From contig CAZVDF010000002.1 in NCBI GenBank assembly GCA_964626055.1, forward strand, positions 62,001 to 126,000: DNA of 64,000 nt. Direction: 5' to 3'. Of this stretch, positions 51,896-61,618 are shown in pieces. Source of the DNA: JAFGSG01 sp964626055. Lineage in GTDB: Bacteria; Spirochaetota; UBA4802; JAFGDQ01. The translations under genes were made by a program, and so were the position numbers. The number at the start of each line of letters is the position of its first letter. The first letter of the stretch is position 1. The notes beneath the pieces were generated by a model that worked only from the letters and a program-made list of their open reading frames with translations, ran no database searches and was not told where the DNA came from.

Positions 51896-53428
51896 TTATT
51901 TTTTCCCGCCTGTATATTGCGACCTGATTTCGCGCTTCAGGATGGTTCCCTTACCGGTTCTCGGGAAATCCTTTACGAATTCATAAATCTTCGGCACTTT
52001 AAAAGGCGCCAGTGATTTTTTCAGGAATGCTTTCATTTCGTCAGCATTAACATTTTTACCAGGCTTGAGTATCATAAATGCGGCCACTTTTTCGCCCCAT
52101 TCCCTGTCCGGAACCCCGATTACGGCGCATTCCTGTACTTCAGGCTTCTTGTAAATAGCCTCTTCTACCTCGGTCGAGTAAACGTTCTCACCGCCGGTAA
52201 TGATCATATCCTTTAAACGGTCAACAATATAAAAATATCCTCTGTCATCCATATAGCCGACATCGCCCGAACGGAACCACTGATCTTCGTGTCTCCTCTT
52301 ATTTTTGTCGAGATGCCAGAATGTATCATATGTTGCTTTAGGATTATCCAGATAACCCTTCATAATATTGTTGCCTTTAATACATATCTCGCCTTCTTTA
52401 CCGGTCGGAAGAGCCTCACCGGTTGAAATATCCCTTATCTGGGTCTCAACCCCGTGAACCGTTGCGCCGATGGATCCGATAACATGTTCATAATAATGAT
52501 TATAAGTGACTGCCGAGGCTGACTCCGTCAGTCCGTAACCTTCATATATCAGGAGTCCCGACGATTCTTTCCATTGCCGGACTATCTCCGCTGCCATCGC
52601 GGCACCTGCCGAAAAGCAATAGCGAACTTTCGACATAAGCTCTCTTACATTCGGCTGAGCAAGCAAACGCGTATACAGGGTCGGAACCGCGAAAAATTTG
52701 GTTACGCGGCCGGATTGGATTAGCTTTAATACTTTATCCATATCCAGAGCCGGTAGCAGTTCCAGGCAGCCGGCACTTATTATTGTGGCGTTCATTACAT
52801 GCATCTGGCCGAACACGTGATTTAAAGGAAGAAAGAGCAGAGACCTGTCTTTCTGAGTCGATCTTTCGTTAAAGGCCACGTTATGCGCAGAAGTATTAAT
52901 GTTCAGATGAGAGGTCATTACTCCTTTGGGAATGCCTGTTGTCCCGCCGGTATAGAGCACGGATGCGGTATCATAGCGGTCGCAGTAAACGGCTTCGAAT
53001 TTGGTAGTACCCATATCCAGCATTTTCTGGAATGTCATATCTCCATTCGGGCAAATAACTTTTTCGAGGCCTTTCTGCCCTCTCAGGTTTTCAATATCCT
53101 TCAGTCTTTCATCAGTTGTAAAAAGAATTCTCGGCTTGGAATGTTCAAGAAGCATTCTGAGTTCGTCCGGGCTTAATGTGGCTCCAAGCGTTATGGCGAT
53201 AGCCCCTATTTTCAGAATACCGAAATATAAAATAAGCCAGTCGGCTGAGTTTGGCGCGCAGAGTCCGACATGGTCTCCAGCTTTTATACCGAGCTTTAAA
53301 AGAGCGGTAGCGGCACGGTTCGCTTCTTCATTAAACTGTGCATACGTAATCTCTTTATCATCAATGCTGAGAGCAGGGTTCTTGGGGAAATACCTTGCAG
53401 AAATCTCTAAATTTGACGCAACATTCAT
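51896..53428 (-). CDS. Class I adenylate-forming acyl-CoA synthetase
   Basis: AMP-binding enzyme of 510 residues that activates a carboxylic acid to its CoA thioester. The P-loop ASVLYTGGTTGIPKGVMTSH, the A5 motif YEGYGLTESAS, the hinge region WFRSGDVGYMDDRGYFYIVDR and the catalytic Lys near the end (GKGTILKREI) are all intact. It resembles medium/long-chain or O-succinylbenzoate-type ligases; the substrate is unknown. GGGATAATATT precedes the ATG. It lies upstream of the TRAP operon on the same strand, so the imported acid may be its substrate, which is inference. Confidence 0.93.
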   Translation of the reverse strand: MNVASNLEISARYFPKNPALSIDDKEITYAQFNEEANRAATALLKLGIKAGDHVGLCAPNSADWLILYFGILKIGAIAITLGATLSPDELRMLLEHSKPRILFTTDERLKDIENLRGQKGLEKVICPNGDMTFQKMLDMGTTKFEAVYCDRYDTASVLYTGGTTGIPKGVMTSHLNINTSAHNVAFNERSTQKDRSLLFLPLNHVFGQMHVMNATIISAGCLELLPALDMDKVLKLIQSGRVTKFFAVPTLYTRLLAQPNVRELMSKVRYCFSAGAAMAAEIVRQWKESSGLLIYEGYGLTESASAVTYNHYYEHVIGSIGATVHGVETQIRDISTGEALPTGKEGEICIKGNNIMKGYLDNPKATYDTFWHLDKNKRRHEDQWFRSGDVGYMDDRGYFYIVDRLKDMIITGGENVYSTEVEEAIYKKPEVQECAVIGVPDREWGEKVAAFMILKPGKNVNADEMKAFLKKSLAPFKVPKIYEFVKDFPRTGKGTILKREIRSQYTGGKK

Positions 53429-54243
53429 AATATTATCCCTTTATTTATATAGTTGGTGTATTATAATTTACTTAATAATTAAATACCCTGGGCAAGCTCC
53501 ATACACTGTCGCGTCAACACTTAGCCTGCAGTATGAATCTTAAAACAGGTTTCATATTCGGTTCAAATGCTGCATCTTCCCGCGAAGCCGGCATTTTTTA
53601 AAATCCTTTATGACGCCTGCATACGACACTAAGGTTCCCGTACCTGCCAGCGGTGTGCCAGTATAAGGGCGTTATCGACTTATCCGAAAAATCGACTGCG
53701 CACATATATGAACGCTGATCCAGGAGGAGATAGTCCTATCGAATTAATTCGATGAATTCATTCGATATTACAGATCATCGGTTCTTGTCAATATATTTTT
53801 TAAAAAAATGAAAATTATTTGGGAAGGCGCTCATTCTCGCATGGATTTTCAACAAGAGCGCGTTCCAGAACCGATCATTAAGGGATAAATCCTCATTGAA
53901 GCTCTAAACAATGCGCGCAGAGCCCGGTAATCAGCGGAATAATATACCGCATGCTTGACCGGAATTTTAAATAATAGCGCCTGAAATTCATAGGTCATTC
54001 CGGGAGTATATAAATTTATAAAAAGTCAACCGGGATTTATGCGAATCCGCAAAAAAAAATAATAGCCATATGTTTTTAACAGCCGTATTTTTATACCGAT
54101 AAAAAAATACTTGCAATATGTCTTAAAAGAAAATTATATTTGAAAAGAACAGACCCGCATGTATTTGCGACAAAGGTATTTGCCTGATATCTGATAAACA
54201 GGAATTATTCATTGAATACAGTATTAATAAATGGAGCTTCATA
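53429..54243. other. Long intergenic region without a recognised gene
   Basis: An 815-base spacer between divergent genes, the longest gap here. It holds a degenerate repeat copy (53612-53697), a CGAATTAATTCG palindrome near 53737-53750 and many A/T runs. All frames are short and lack ribosome sites. GGAG lies 7 bases before the greA start. A decayed gene or an unrecognised RNA cannot be excluded. Confidence 0.55.
53612..53697. repeat. Dispersed palindromic repeat, degenerate copy
   Basis: GCCTGCATACGACACTAAGG resembles GCCTGCGTACGGCACTAAGA at 46540, and GGGCGTTATCGACTTATCCG resembles GGCGTTATCGATTTGCTCCG at 48306. Several arm positions no longer pair, so it is an old copy. Confidence 0.55.
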
Positions 54244-54732
54244 ATGAGCGAAAATTTTGAAGAAAAAAAGAAATCGATCAGGGAGGAACTTGAAAATCTC
54301 AGATACGAATTCAAAGTGGAACTTCCGAAGAAGATCGCACAGGCAAGATCATACGGCGATTTGAAAGAAAATGCCGATTACCACGCGGCGAGAGAGAGGC
54401 AGTCCTTCGTAAAAGCCAGAATATCTCAGCTCAATAGCCAGTTAAGCCAGCTTAATAATATAAATGTTTCGCAAATTGTGGAAAATAAAGTAGGTTACGG
54501 ATCAAGGGTTACTGTCCTTGATATGGAAAGCAATGAAACAATCGAATTCACATTTGTTCATCCAAACGAAGTTAAACCATCCGAAGGCAAAATTTCAATT
54601 AACTCGCCTATAGGCGCTGCCCTGAACAACCGTTGCGCGGGGGAAGAAGTCGAAGCATCAATTCCTGCAGGTAAAAGAAGATATTTGATCCGGAAACTGG
54701 TCACATTTCACGGTAACGAATTTACGGCTTAA
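54244..54732 (+). CDS. greA: Transcription elongation factor GreA
   Basis: Rescues backtracked RNA polymerase by stimulating transcript cleavage. The N-terminal coiled coil carries the acidic tip ARSYGDLKENADYHAARERQ, with the Asp-Glu pair needed for cleavage, and the C-terminal domain has RVTVLDMESNETIEF, ISINSPIGAALNNRCAGEEVE. It has 162 residues, the usual size. GGAG stands 7 bases before the ATG. It is alone on the plus strand, convergent with xerC and only 3 bases away. Confidence 0.95.
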   Translation: MSENFEEKKKSIREELENLRYEFKVELPKKIAQARSYGDLKENADYHAARERQSFVKARISQLNSQLSQLNNINVSQIVENKVGYGSRVTVLDMESNETIEFTFVHPNEVKPSEGKISINSPIGAALNNRCAGEEVEASIPAGKRRYLIRKLVTFHGNEFTA

Positions 54733-54735
54733 AAC

Positions 54736-55695
54736 TCATTCCTCTTTGCCGTAATTCCTGGATGAGTGCGGGTGAAACTCCTCGTATACCCTTTTTAACC
54801 TTTCCTTCGTCGTATGAGTGTAAATCTGGGTTGTAGAAATATTTTTATGCCCGAGCATTTCCTGTATGGCGCGTATGTCCGCACCCTGGTTTAAAAGCTC
54901 CGTTGCAAAACTGTGCCTTAACGTATGCGGGGAAATGGAACCGGCAAGTCCGCTTGCCGTATATCTCTTATCGATGATATAAAAAATGCCTCTTGTCGTG
55001 ATCCTATCCCCTTTATTATTGACGAACAAAGGTCCTTTAACCTCGCCGAATTCTTTTTTCCTCTGCTTAAGATACAGCTTAAGCCATCCGACTGCGTTAT
55101 CCGTCAGAAATACTATTCTTTCCACGGCGCCCTTTCCGTATACTTTTAGAGTGCAATTTTCCACTGAAAGATTTTCACAATCCGCAGACGCAATCTCGGA
55201 AACCCTGGCTCCGGAAGAATAGAACACTTCAAGTAGAGCTCTGTCCCTGTAATCAAAAAAATTTTTCACATTGAATTCGAACAGTGTCTCTATCTGGTTA
55301 TAATGCAAAAATTTCGGTACGTTTTTCTCGCGTTTTGGAAAGGATATTTTAACAGCGGGATTTTTCCCTATAATATCTTCCGTATATAGATATTTAAAAA
55401 AGGATTTAATACTCGCTATCTTCCTCGAGATCGATGATTTCTTCAAACCCCTGTCGTAGCAGTATTCGATAAAGGCGGTAATGTCATCCCTGCCTATCGA
55501 TCTAATATCTATATCGTCGTCGCCGATAATTTTAACGCCGACCTCATAGAAACCCGAGCCTGCCGGGCCGTCGTTTTCGCCTGTCAGGAATCTATATAGC
55601 TGCATTAAATCATCGTTATATGAAGAGATCGTCTTCGGAGAAGAGTTTTTTTCAAATTTAATATGATCGAGAAAATCATCAATCTCCGCAATCAT
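54736..55695 (-). CDS. xerC: Tyrosine recombinase XerC/XerD
   Basis: Site-specific recombinase that resolves chromosome dimers at dif. The catalytic set is visible: Arg in FYSSGARVSEIAS, Lys near LKVYGKGAVERIV, HTLRHSFATELL (His-x-x-Arg), His in LGHKNISTTQIYTH and the Tyr of TQIYTH. The N-terminal core-binding domain has about 20 extra residues (GENDGPAGSGFYEVGV), making 319 rather than about 300. Its ATG overlaps the topA stop as ATGA. The topA-xerC order, also seen in Firmicutes, favours the XerC name, but no second Xer is in the window for comparison. Confidence 0.9.
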   Translation of the reverse strand: MIAEIDDFLDHIKFEKNSSPKTISSYNDDLMQLYRFLTGENDGPAGSGFYEVGVKIIGDDDIDIRSIGRDDITAFIEYCYDRGLKKSSISRKIASIKSFFKYLYTEDIIGKNPAVKISFPKREKNVPKFLHYNQIETLFEFNVKNFFDYRDRALLEVFYSSGARVSEIASADCENLSVENCTLKVYGKGAVERIVFLTDNAVGWLKLYLKQRKKEFGEVKGPLFVNNKGDRITTRGIFYIIDKRYTASGLAGSISPHTLRHSFATELLNQGADIRAIQEMLGHKNISTTQIYTHTTKERLKRVYEEFHPHSSRNYGKEE

Positions 55696-57824
55696 AGACC
55701 GTCCCCGTTGGAATTAACGCCGTTGCCGTTTGAAAGATTCTCTGAATTTTCATCGAGCAGTTCAACTTTAAAATCGCAGTTTTCGTTAAGACAATGCAGT
55801 TCCTGGCCTTTCCCCCTAATATTTTTTATGAACAGAAGCTTGCCGCATTTATGGCACGATTTATCCGAAGGATTATCCCTCGTAATGAAATCGCACTGCG
55901 GATAGTTCGAGCAGGCGTAGAACGGCCGGCCTTTTTTGGAAGATCTTTTAACGACATCCCCGTTGCATTCGCTTTTCGGGCATTTTCCGAGAGGAAGCGA
56001 CTTGGCATTTCTGCATTCCGGGAATCCGGAACATGCGAGAAAGAAACCGAATTTTCCGAGCTTCTTTAACATCGGTTTGCCGCACTTTTCGCATTTGATG
56101 TCCGTCGGTTCATCCAGGATACCCTTGAGCGTCTCTATTTTTACTTCGGCATCATCTACGGTTTTTTTAAAAGAAGGATAAAAATCCTTAAGCATATTTA
56201 CCCAGTCAAACCTGGATTCCTCAATCATGTCGAGCTTCTCTTCCATTTCTGCCGTAAAACCCACCGATATAAGCGATGGAAAATGGGCGGATACTATATC
56301 GTTAACTATGTTACCGAGAATAGTCGGCATCAATTGACGGCCGGATCTTGTGATATAATATCTGCCGATCAGTGTATTGATTATTGACGCATAAGTCGAA
56401 GGCCTTCCGATCCCGGATTCTTCAAGAAATTTTACGAGCGTCGCGTCGTTATACCTCGGCGGCGGACTCGTAAAATGCTGCTCAGGTCTTATTTCGTCAG
56501 CTGTGAGTTCATCGCCTTCCCGCAGATCGGGAAGGTCCGACTTTTTGCTTTTGTCGGCTTTATCAAGCGCAGTGAAGCCGTCAAATAGAACCCTGCTTCC
56601 TGCAGCTCTCAGCTCAATATCGCCCGCTGTTATAGCGATGCTCGACTGTTCCGAAACCTCAGGCGTCATCTGCGAGGCTACGAATCTTTTCCATATCAGA
56701 TTGTATAATTTATACTGATCCTTGGTAAGATTGTTCTTTACCGATTCGGGCGTGCGATGCACATCTGTCGGCCTTATGGCCTCATGAGCATCCTGGGCGC
56801 CTTTTTTATTTTGATATGTATTAGGGCTATCGGGCAAATATTCATTTTTATAATTTGCATTTATATAATCGCGCACTGACTTTAAAGCGGAATCCGAAAT
56901 TCTCGTTGAATCGGTACGCAGATATGTGATCAGCCCTACCGGCCCTTCGTCTGTTATCTCAACGCCCTCGTATAATTGCTGGGCAACCATCATTGTTTTA
57001 CCCGAAGTAAAAGAAAGCTTCTGCGCGGCATCCTGCTGCATCCTGCTGGTTATGAAAGGAGCTAGGGCGCGTCGTTTTCTCTCCTTCTTTTGAATGCTTT
57101 TTACAATAAATTTTTTGCCTTTTAATTCTTCCAGGATGCGATCGGCCGCTTCTTTATTTTCGAGTTTTAATTTTTCACCCCTGTAAGAATAAAATGACGC
57201 AATAAACTCCTTTCCCCTGAAATCGAATACAACCTCGACCGTCCAGTATTCGATAGGATTAAAGTTATCTATTTCTTTTTCCCGGACACAGATAACATTA
57301 AGCGCTACGGACTGGACCCTGCCTGCAGATAATCCTTTTTTGATCTTCTTCCATAACAGCGGGCTGATATAGTAACCCACAATCCTGTCGAGAATCCTTC
57401 TTGCCTGCTGGGCGTTGACCAGGCTATTGTCGATATCTTTTGGCGACTTTATCGCTTCTTTAATGGCAGATTCAGTGATTTCGTTAAATACGATCCGTTT
57501 AATATTCCGGTTCTTTGCCCCGAGCGCGTTGGACAGATGCCATGATATCGCCTCTCCTTCCCTGTCGGGGTCTGTAGCAAGTAAAATGGCAGAGGCCTGG
57601 GAAGCCATTTTTTTGAGACCGGACAATATTTTCGCTTTCCCTCTGATCGTTATATATTCAGGCGTAAAATTATTTTCCACATCTACCGCCAGTCTCGACT
57701 TCGGAAGATCAATGATATGACCCATCGAAGAGGCGATAATGTACTTATCTCCCAAATATTTGTTTATTGTTTTCGATTTGGACGGAGATTCCACGATTAC
57801 GAGTATTTTTTCTTCTTTCTTCAT
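55692..57824 (-). CDS. topA: DNA topoisomerase I
   Basis: Type IA topoisomerase of 710 residues that relaxes negative supercoils. The Toprim domain (VIVESPSKSKTINKYLG, ATDPDREGEAIS) is followed by the strand-passage domains with the active Tyr in LITYLRTDSTRIS and by HEAIRPTD and GIGRPSTYASII. The C-terminus (about 590-695) has three four-Cys zinc fingers: CEKCGKPM with CSGFPEC, CPKSEC with CSNYPQC, and CHKCGK with CLNENC. AAGGG lies 7 bases before the ATG. It is coupled to xerC by a 4-base overlap. Confidence 0.97.
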   Translation of the reverse strand: MKKEEKILVIVESPSKSKTINKYLGDKYIIASSMGHIIDLPKSRLAVDVENNFTPEYITIRGKAKILSGLKKMASQASAILLATDPDREGEAISWHLSNALGAKNRNIKRIVFNEITESAIKEAIKSPKDIDNSLVNAQQARRILDRIVGYYISPLLWKKIKKGLSAGRVQSVALNVICVREKEIDNFNPIEYWTVEVVFDFRGKEFIASFYSYRGEKLKLENKEAADRILEELKGKKFIVKSIQKKERKRRALAPFITSRMQQDAAQKLSFTSGKTMMVAQQLYEGVEITDEGPVGLITYLRTDSTRISDSALKSVRDYINANYKNEYLPDSPNTYQNKKGAQDAHEAIRPTDVHRTPESVKNNLTKDQYKLYNLIWKRFVASQMTPEVSEQSSIAITAGDIELRAAGSRVLFDGFTALDKADKSKKSDLPDLREGDELTADEIRPEQHFTSPPPRYNDATLVKFLEESGIGRPSTYASIINTLIGRYYITRSGRQLMPTILGNIVNDIVSAHFPSLISVGFTAEMEEKLDMIEESRFDWVNMLKDFYPSFKKTVDDAEVKIETLKGILDEPTDIKCEKCGKPMLKKLGKFGFFLACSGFPECRNAKSLPLGKCPKSECNGDVVKRSSKKGRPFYACSNYPQCDFITRDNPSDKSCHKCGKLLFIKNIRGKGQELHCLNENCDFKVELLDENSENLSNGNGVNSNGDGL

Positions 57825-57871
57825 CTGACTACCCTTGTCTGATATACTGCAAACCAGTCATATCAAACAAT

Positions 57872-58489
57872 TCATTTTGATTTGTCAAACAATTCTTTGA
57901 CTGCCCTCGCGGGCTCCCATTTTATAATAAAATACAGAATGATTATCAGAACAAGGGATATTACCGCGAAAATAATAACCCGTTCTGACGAATAGTAAAT
58001 ATGCGAATCATAATCCCTTTCAAAAGTGATAACACCTGCAATGTTTTTTTTATTTACGCCGGTGTGACAGAATCTGCATTTTTCTTCCATAAACACGGGT
58101 ATCGCCGAATAATACCGGTTATTTGCTATCCGTGAAAAATCCTGCGGATTAAGGGAACTCAGTATTTTTTGCACATTATCGTCATCAGATATCTTATTCT
58201 CTCCCGGAGCTGGAACCTCATGACCTTTGCCGTTGTAGACCTTTATACTGATATTGTTCTTTTTCTGAATATCATTCAGAAAAATCCATGCATATACGGG
58301 GCGGCTCATCATCTTGATATTAAGAAATGAATCGATAGTGATCCGGAAGCCGTTATCGAGTTCCTTGAAATATCCGGATTTATAAACCGAGAAAATATTT
58401 CCGGCATACGGGGGAATGGAAAACATCTGTGCGATGGAAATGATAAGCAATATTACCACTAATATTAAATATATATATTTAATCTTCAT
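57872..58489 (-). CDS. Membrane-anchored periplasmic c-type haem sensor-like protein
   Basis: A 205-residue protein with an N-terminal membrane helix (about 5-22), a periplasmic domain and a second helix (about 173-190: VIIFAVISLVLIIILYFII) leading to a short cytoplasmic tail. The domain ends in RYYSAIPVFMEEKCRFCHTG, a CxxCH haem-binding motif (Cys138, Cys141, His142), then GVITFERDYD, the layout of DUF3365/Tll0287-type haem sensor domains. Usually this domain is fused to a kinase, cyclase or chemoreceptor; here no output domain follows. It lies between dprA and topA, with no functional link evident. It implies a cytochrome c maturation system. Confidence 0.75.
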   Translation of the reverse strand: MKIKYIYLILVVILLIISIAQMFSIPPYAGNIFSVYKSGYFKELDNGFRITIDSFLNIKMMSRPVYAWIFLNDIQKKNNISIKVYNGKGHEVPAPGENKISDDDNVQKILSSLNPQDFSRIANNRYYSAIPVFMEEKCRFCHTGVNKKNIAGVITFERDYDSHIYYSSERVIIFAVISLVLIIILYFIIKWEPARAVKELFDKSK

Positions 58490-58613
58490 TTTATGTCCCC
58501 TAGAATTACTTATCGTATTTTTATTGATTTGTTTTATAAAAAAATCCGTTAATTATCGCACCGGATACGGAAGGTTAGAAATCCCACGGTGTTAATTTGA
58601 TGCAGTCTTTAAT

Positions 58614-59768
58614 TTAAAACTTCGATATTACATTGCCGTCTCTTGAGATATCGCTGGATAATTCCATAAGCATTATTGCTTCATTTATTTCATTGGCATT
58701 GTAATCCAATTGCCTGATAATGCTGTCGATATCCGTTTCTCCGTCGGCCAGAATATCCAGAATTTTGCTCTGTATCGAGGTATGAGGATATTTTTCCGCC
58801 GGCTCATCCATGCTTTGGAATAAATCCGGGGCGGGATAATCCAGGTTTATTGCTTTCTTTTTAACAACAGCCGACCTGCTTTCAATAGAAGCGATCCTGT
58901 CTTTATAATCGGATAATTCCCGCAAAACATCTTCAGTATTCGAAACAAGAATTGCTCCGTTCTTTATCAGATCATTGCATCCGTCGTATGTGCTGTCGAA
59001 AGTAAATCCCGGGCAGACGAAAACTTCCCTGTTCTGCTCCAGTGCGTGACGGGCAGTAATCAGCGCTCCGCTTTGTTTTGCGGCTTTTACAACCACGGTC
59101 CCGAGAGCCAATCCGCTGATAACCCTGTTCCTTCTGACAAAGGTCCACTTCCCTGCCAGTATTTTAGGAGGATATTCCGAAATTATGGAGGAGTTCCCGG
59201 AATTCAAGATGGCGGAATAAATATCCCTGTTGAATGCGGGATATACTATATCAATGCCATTGGCCAGAACCCCGATCGTTGGCAGGTTATTTTTTATAGC
59301 GCCGAGATGAGCTTCCCTGTCTATACCTATTGCCATGCCGCTCACGATCGTAAAGCCGGCCAGGGATAATTCCGAGGACAAACGACGGGCAATATCCGAC
59401 GACTTTTTGTCGGACTTTCGCGTACCCACAATGGCAATCGATTTATTTTCGGTTATGCTGCCTTTGCAGTAAAGCACGATCGGAGGATTCGATGTTTCTC
59501 TCAGAAGCTTTGGATACCGCTCATCCCAGTAAGTCAGTATCCCGATATTTTTTTTCCTGCATACAGCGCGAATCTTTTCAGCGGCGGCAAGCGGATCGGC
59601 GGGATACTCTGCCTGGATAAATCCCTGTGTGGTTAATTTCCGGATCTTTAGTAATCTTTTATATAAATCATCCGGTTTAAATAAAGATATTGAATCCCAG
59701 ATCTGATTTAACGCAGGGGATGAACAAACAGATAAAGCCAGGGGATATATTTCATCAGTCGTTCTCAT
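58614..59768 (-). CDS. dprA: DNA processing protein DprA
   Basis: Single-strand DNA-binding RecA loader used in natural transformation, present in many bacteria. The Rossmann-like core shows IAIVGTRKSDKKSSDIARRL, FTIVSGMAIGIDREAHLGA, TIGVLANGIDIVYPAFN, IISEYPP and FVRRNRVISGLALGTVVVKA, followed by GALITARHALEQNREVFVCPG. A C-terminal winged-helix region (about 320-384: TSIQSKILDILADGETDID) completes it. Its ATG overlaps the HIT gene stop as ATGA. Other competence genes are not in the window. Confidence 0.95.
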   Translation of the reverse strand: MRTTDEIYPLALSVCSSPALNQIWDSISLFKPDDLYKRLLKIRKLTTQGFIQAEYPADPLAAAEKIRAVCRKKNIGILTYWDERYPKLLRETSNPPIVLYCKGSITENKSIAIVGTRKSDKKSSDIARRLSSELSLAGFTIVSGMAIGIDREAHLGAIKNNLPTIGVLANGIDIVYPAFNRDIYSAILNSGNSSIISEYPPKILAGKWTFVRRNRVISGLALGTVVVKAAKQSGALITARHALEQNREVFVCPGFTFDSTYDGCNDLIKNGAILVSNTEDVLRELSDYKDRIASIESRSAVVKKKAINLDYPAPDLFQSMDEPAEKYPHTSIQSKILDILADGETDIDSIIRQLDYNANEINEAIMLMELSSDISRDGNVISKF

Positions 59769-60268
59769 TTTATCTTTGATCCGGTAAATCTTACCTTTAA
59801 TCGATTCATTATTTCAACGGGATCCATCACGAACAATCTTGTCCCGGCAAGAATATCGATAAAACCAGCTTCATTCCCGTAACGCGGCACAATATGCTGA
59901 TGTATGTGCGTGATGCTTGCGCCGCTGAAATGACCGATATTATATCCGATATTGAATCCCGTGGGTTTGAATTCATCTTTGATAATGGAAATGGTTTTTA
60001 CGGTAAGTCTATGCAATTCAAGAGCGTCCTTATCCGGAAGTTCCCCAAACTCGGTTATATGCTTTATAGGAAAAATCATTAAATGACCGGGATTGTACGG
60101 ATAAAGATTTACGGAAATAATGAATTTTTTTGTTCTGTAAATCTCCAGCAATGTCGCTTTGGGAGATCGTTCCGCGATAGCGCACAGGATACAATCTACT
60201 TTCGGCTTATTACCTTTTACATATTTGATCTTATCTGGATTGAATAAATAATTTCTTTTCACGGACAT
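59765..60268 (-). CDS. HIT-family nucleotide hydrolase
   Basis: A 167-residue histidine-triad protein. The triad ITHIHQHIVPRYG is intact, and VDCILCAIAE near residue 25 supplies two Cys of a zinc site found in the AP4A phosphorylase/hydrolase-like branch. Conserved SVNLYPYNPGHLMIFPIKHI precedes the triad, and NIGYNIGHFSGASI is typical. Likely substrates are dinucleoside polyphosphates or adenylated nucleotides. The ribosome site is weak. It is coupled to dprA by a 4-base overlap. Confidence 0.9.
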   Translation of the reverse strand: MSVKRNYLFNPDKIKYVKGNKPKVDCILCAIAERSPKATLLEIYRTKKFIISVNLYPYNPGHLMIFPIKHITEFGELPDKDALELHRLTVKTISIIKDEFKPTGFNIGYNIGHFSGASITHIHQHIVPRYGNEAGFIDILAGTRLFVMDPVEIMNRLKVRFTGSKIK

Positions 60269-60366
60269 ATATTACTTTTAAAAATGATCAATATTTGATC
60301 ATTTTACCGGGAATATTCATAATAATTCAATAAATACCAGCCATGTTGAGTTATTAATTTAACACG

Positions 60367-60846
60367 TTATATAATTCGTAATCCGAATAATTCAGTAATA
60401 GATATTATTAACCGTATTAATATATTTGTATATATGCCGGCGATTATATCGTCGAGCATAATTCCCGATCCGCCTTTCAATTTTTCGGCCTTTTTGATCG
60501 GATAAGGCTTAAAAATATCAAAAATCCTGAAAATAAAAAAAGCCAGCAACACGATCTGCCAGCTATACGGGATGAATAGGACAGATACCCAGAAACCGAG
60601 CATCTCATCAAGGACGACTATTGACGGATCCTTCCTGTTGAATAATTTTTCACTTTCATCGCCAAGCCTGATCGACGGGTAAATCAATATCAGCACTACG
60701 ATAAAATTTGTGACAGGGCAATAATAGTTGAAAAAAATGTACTCAAGAGTGAAAATCAGCGCGGCAAGCAGGCTGCCGACAGTGCCTGGAGCAACAGGGA
60801 AATATCCTGAATAAAGACCTGTTAAAAAAAATTCTTTCCACCGCAT
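60367..60846 (-). CDS. pgpA: Phosphatidylglycerophosphatase A
   Basis: Integral membrane phosphatase completing phosphatidylglycerol synthesis. The 159-residue protein begins MRWKEFFLTGLYSGYFPVAPGTVGSL, the classic PgpA N-terminus, and has the conserved IVLDEMLGFWVSV and FRIFDIFKPYPIKKAEKLKGG with IMLDDIIAGIYTN. The start at 60846 overlaps the pgsA stop as TAATG, so the two consecutive enzymes of the pathway are translated together. A much longer in-frame start inside pgsA is not credible. Confidence 0.95.
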   Translation of the reverse strand: MRWKEFFLTGLYSGYFPVAPGTVGSLLAALIFTLEYIFFNYYCPVTNFIVVLILIYPSIRLGDESEKLFNRKDPSIVVLDEMLGFWVSVLFIPYSWQIVLLAFFIFRIFDIFKPYPIKKAEKLKGGSGIMLDDIIAGIYTNILIRLIISITELFGLRII

Positions 60847-61502
60847 TAATTTTCCGGACCGTTCTTTTTTAACGACAAAGGTACAAATAAATACCTGTTT
60901 GTAAAAATATATCTGATGCCTGAAAGCGCGGTGATAATCGTAACAAATGCCATGAGAATGTACGGTGTAACCATAAGCCATTTATTCGGCAAGTCGGAGG
61001 TCATAATGTCGTACACGTGATCGTACTTCATAATATCTCCCGTATCGGGTATTGAAAAATTGCCCATGGAGCTTCTTACAATAAGGACCATAATTATAAT
61101 TACTATTGAAACCATCTGGAAAGCTGTTTTAATCTTACCGAATCTGGTCGTCCTTAAAACTGAATTACGCCTCATCGCCAGATATCTCATAAAAGTCAGC
61201 AGGATATCACGCAAAACCACGACAACAATCATCCATAAAGGGATCAAAGGATCAAGAATAAGCAATGCGATAAAAGCGGATATGACAAGAAATTTATCCG
61301 CAAGAGGGTCCAGGAACTTGCCGACAGCGGTAACCTGCCCGAATTTACGCGCCATCCACCCGTCCAGAAGGTCCGTCAACGAAGCAATAATAAATACGAC
61401 AAGCGCCCATATCTGTTCCTGAACATGTGACACAAAGATCAGGTACAGGAAAATAGGTATCAGTATAATCCTCAATATTGTTAATGCATTAGGTACATTC
61501 AA
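60846..61502 (-). CDS. pgsA: CDP-diacylglycerol-glycerol-3-phosphate 3-phosphatidyltransferase
   Basis: Makes phosphatidylglycerophosphate from CDP-diacylglycerol. The CDP-alcohol phosphotransferase signature is complete: DGWMARKFGQVTAVGKFLDPLADK, pattern DGxxAR-x8-G-x3-D-x3-D (shown here in two parts: DGWMAR and GKFLDPLAD). Five or six membrane helices are visible. TTG at 61502 gives MNVPNALTILRI, the usual PgsA N-terminus, with GGGA 7 bases upstream; a TTG ten codons earlier is less likely. The product is handed to PgpA, encoded next. Confidence 0.94.
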   Translation of the reverse strand: MNVPNALTILRIILIPIFLYLIFVSHVQEQIWALVVFIIASLTDLLDGWMARKFGQVTAVGKFLDPLADKFLVISAFIALLILDPLIPLWMIVVVVLRDILLTFMRYLAMRRNSVLRTTRFGKIKTAFQMVSIVIIIMVLIVRSSMGNFSIPDTGDIMKYDHVYDIMTSDLPNKWLMVTPYILMAFVTIITALSGIRYIFTNRYLFVPLSLKKNGPEN

Positions 61503-61618
61503 ATGACTATCCCGGTATTGAAAATTTAACAAACGCGCTATTAATCGGATTTCGAATCAAAATATTGAGTGAATACGAAACAGATATATTATCTAAAAGC
61601 CATCTTAAAATTATATAA

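Noticed and set aside
60847..60981. 45-residue N-terminal extension of PgpA
   Set aside because: It lies wholly inside pgsA in another frame, and PgpA homology begins exactly at the TAATG-coupled start.
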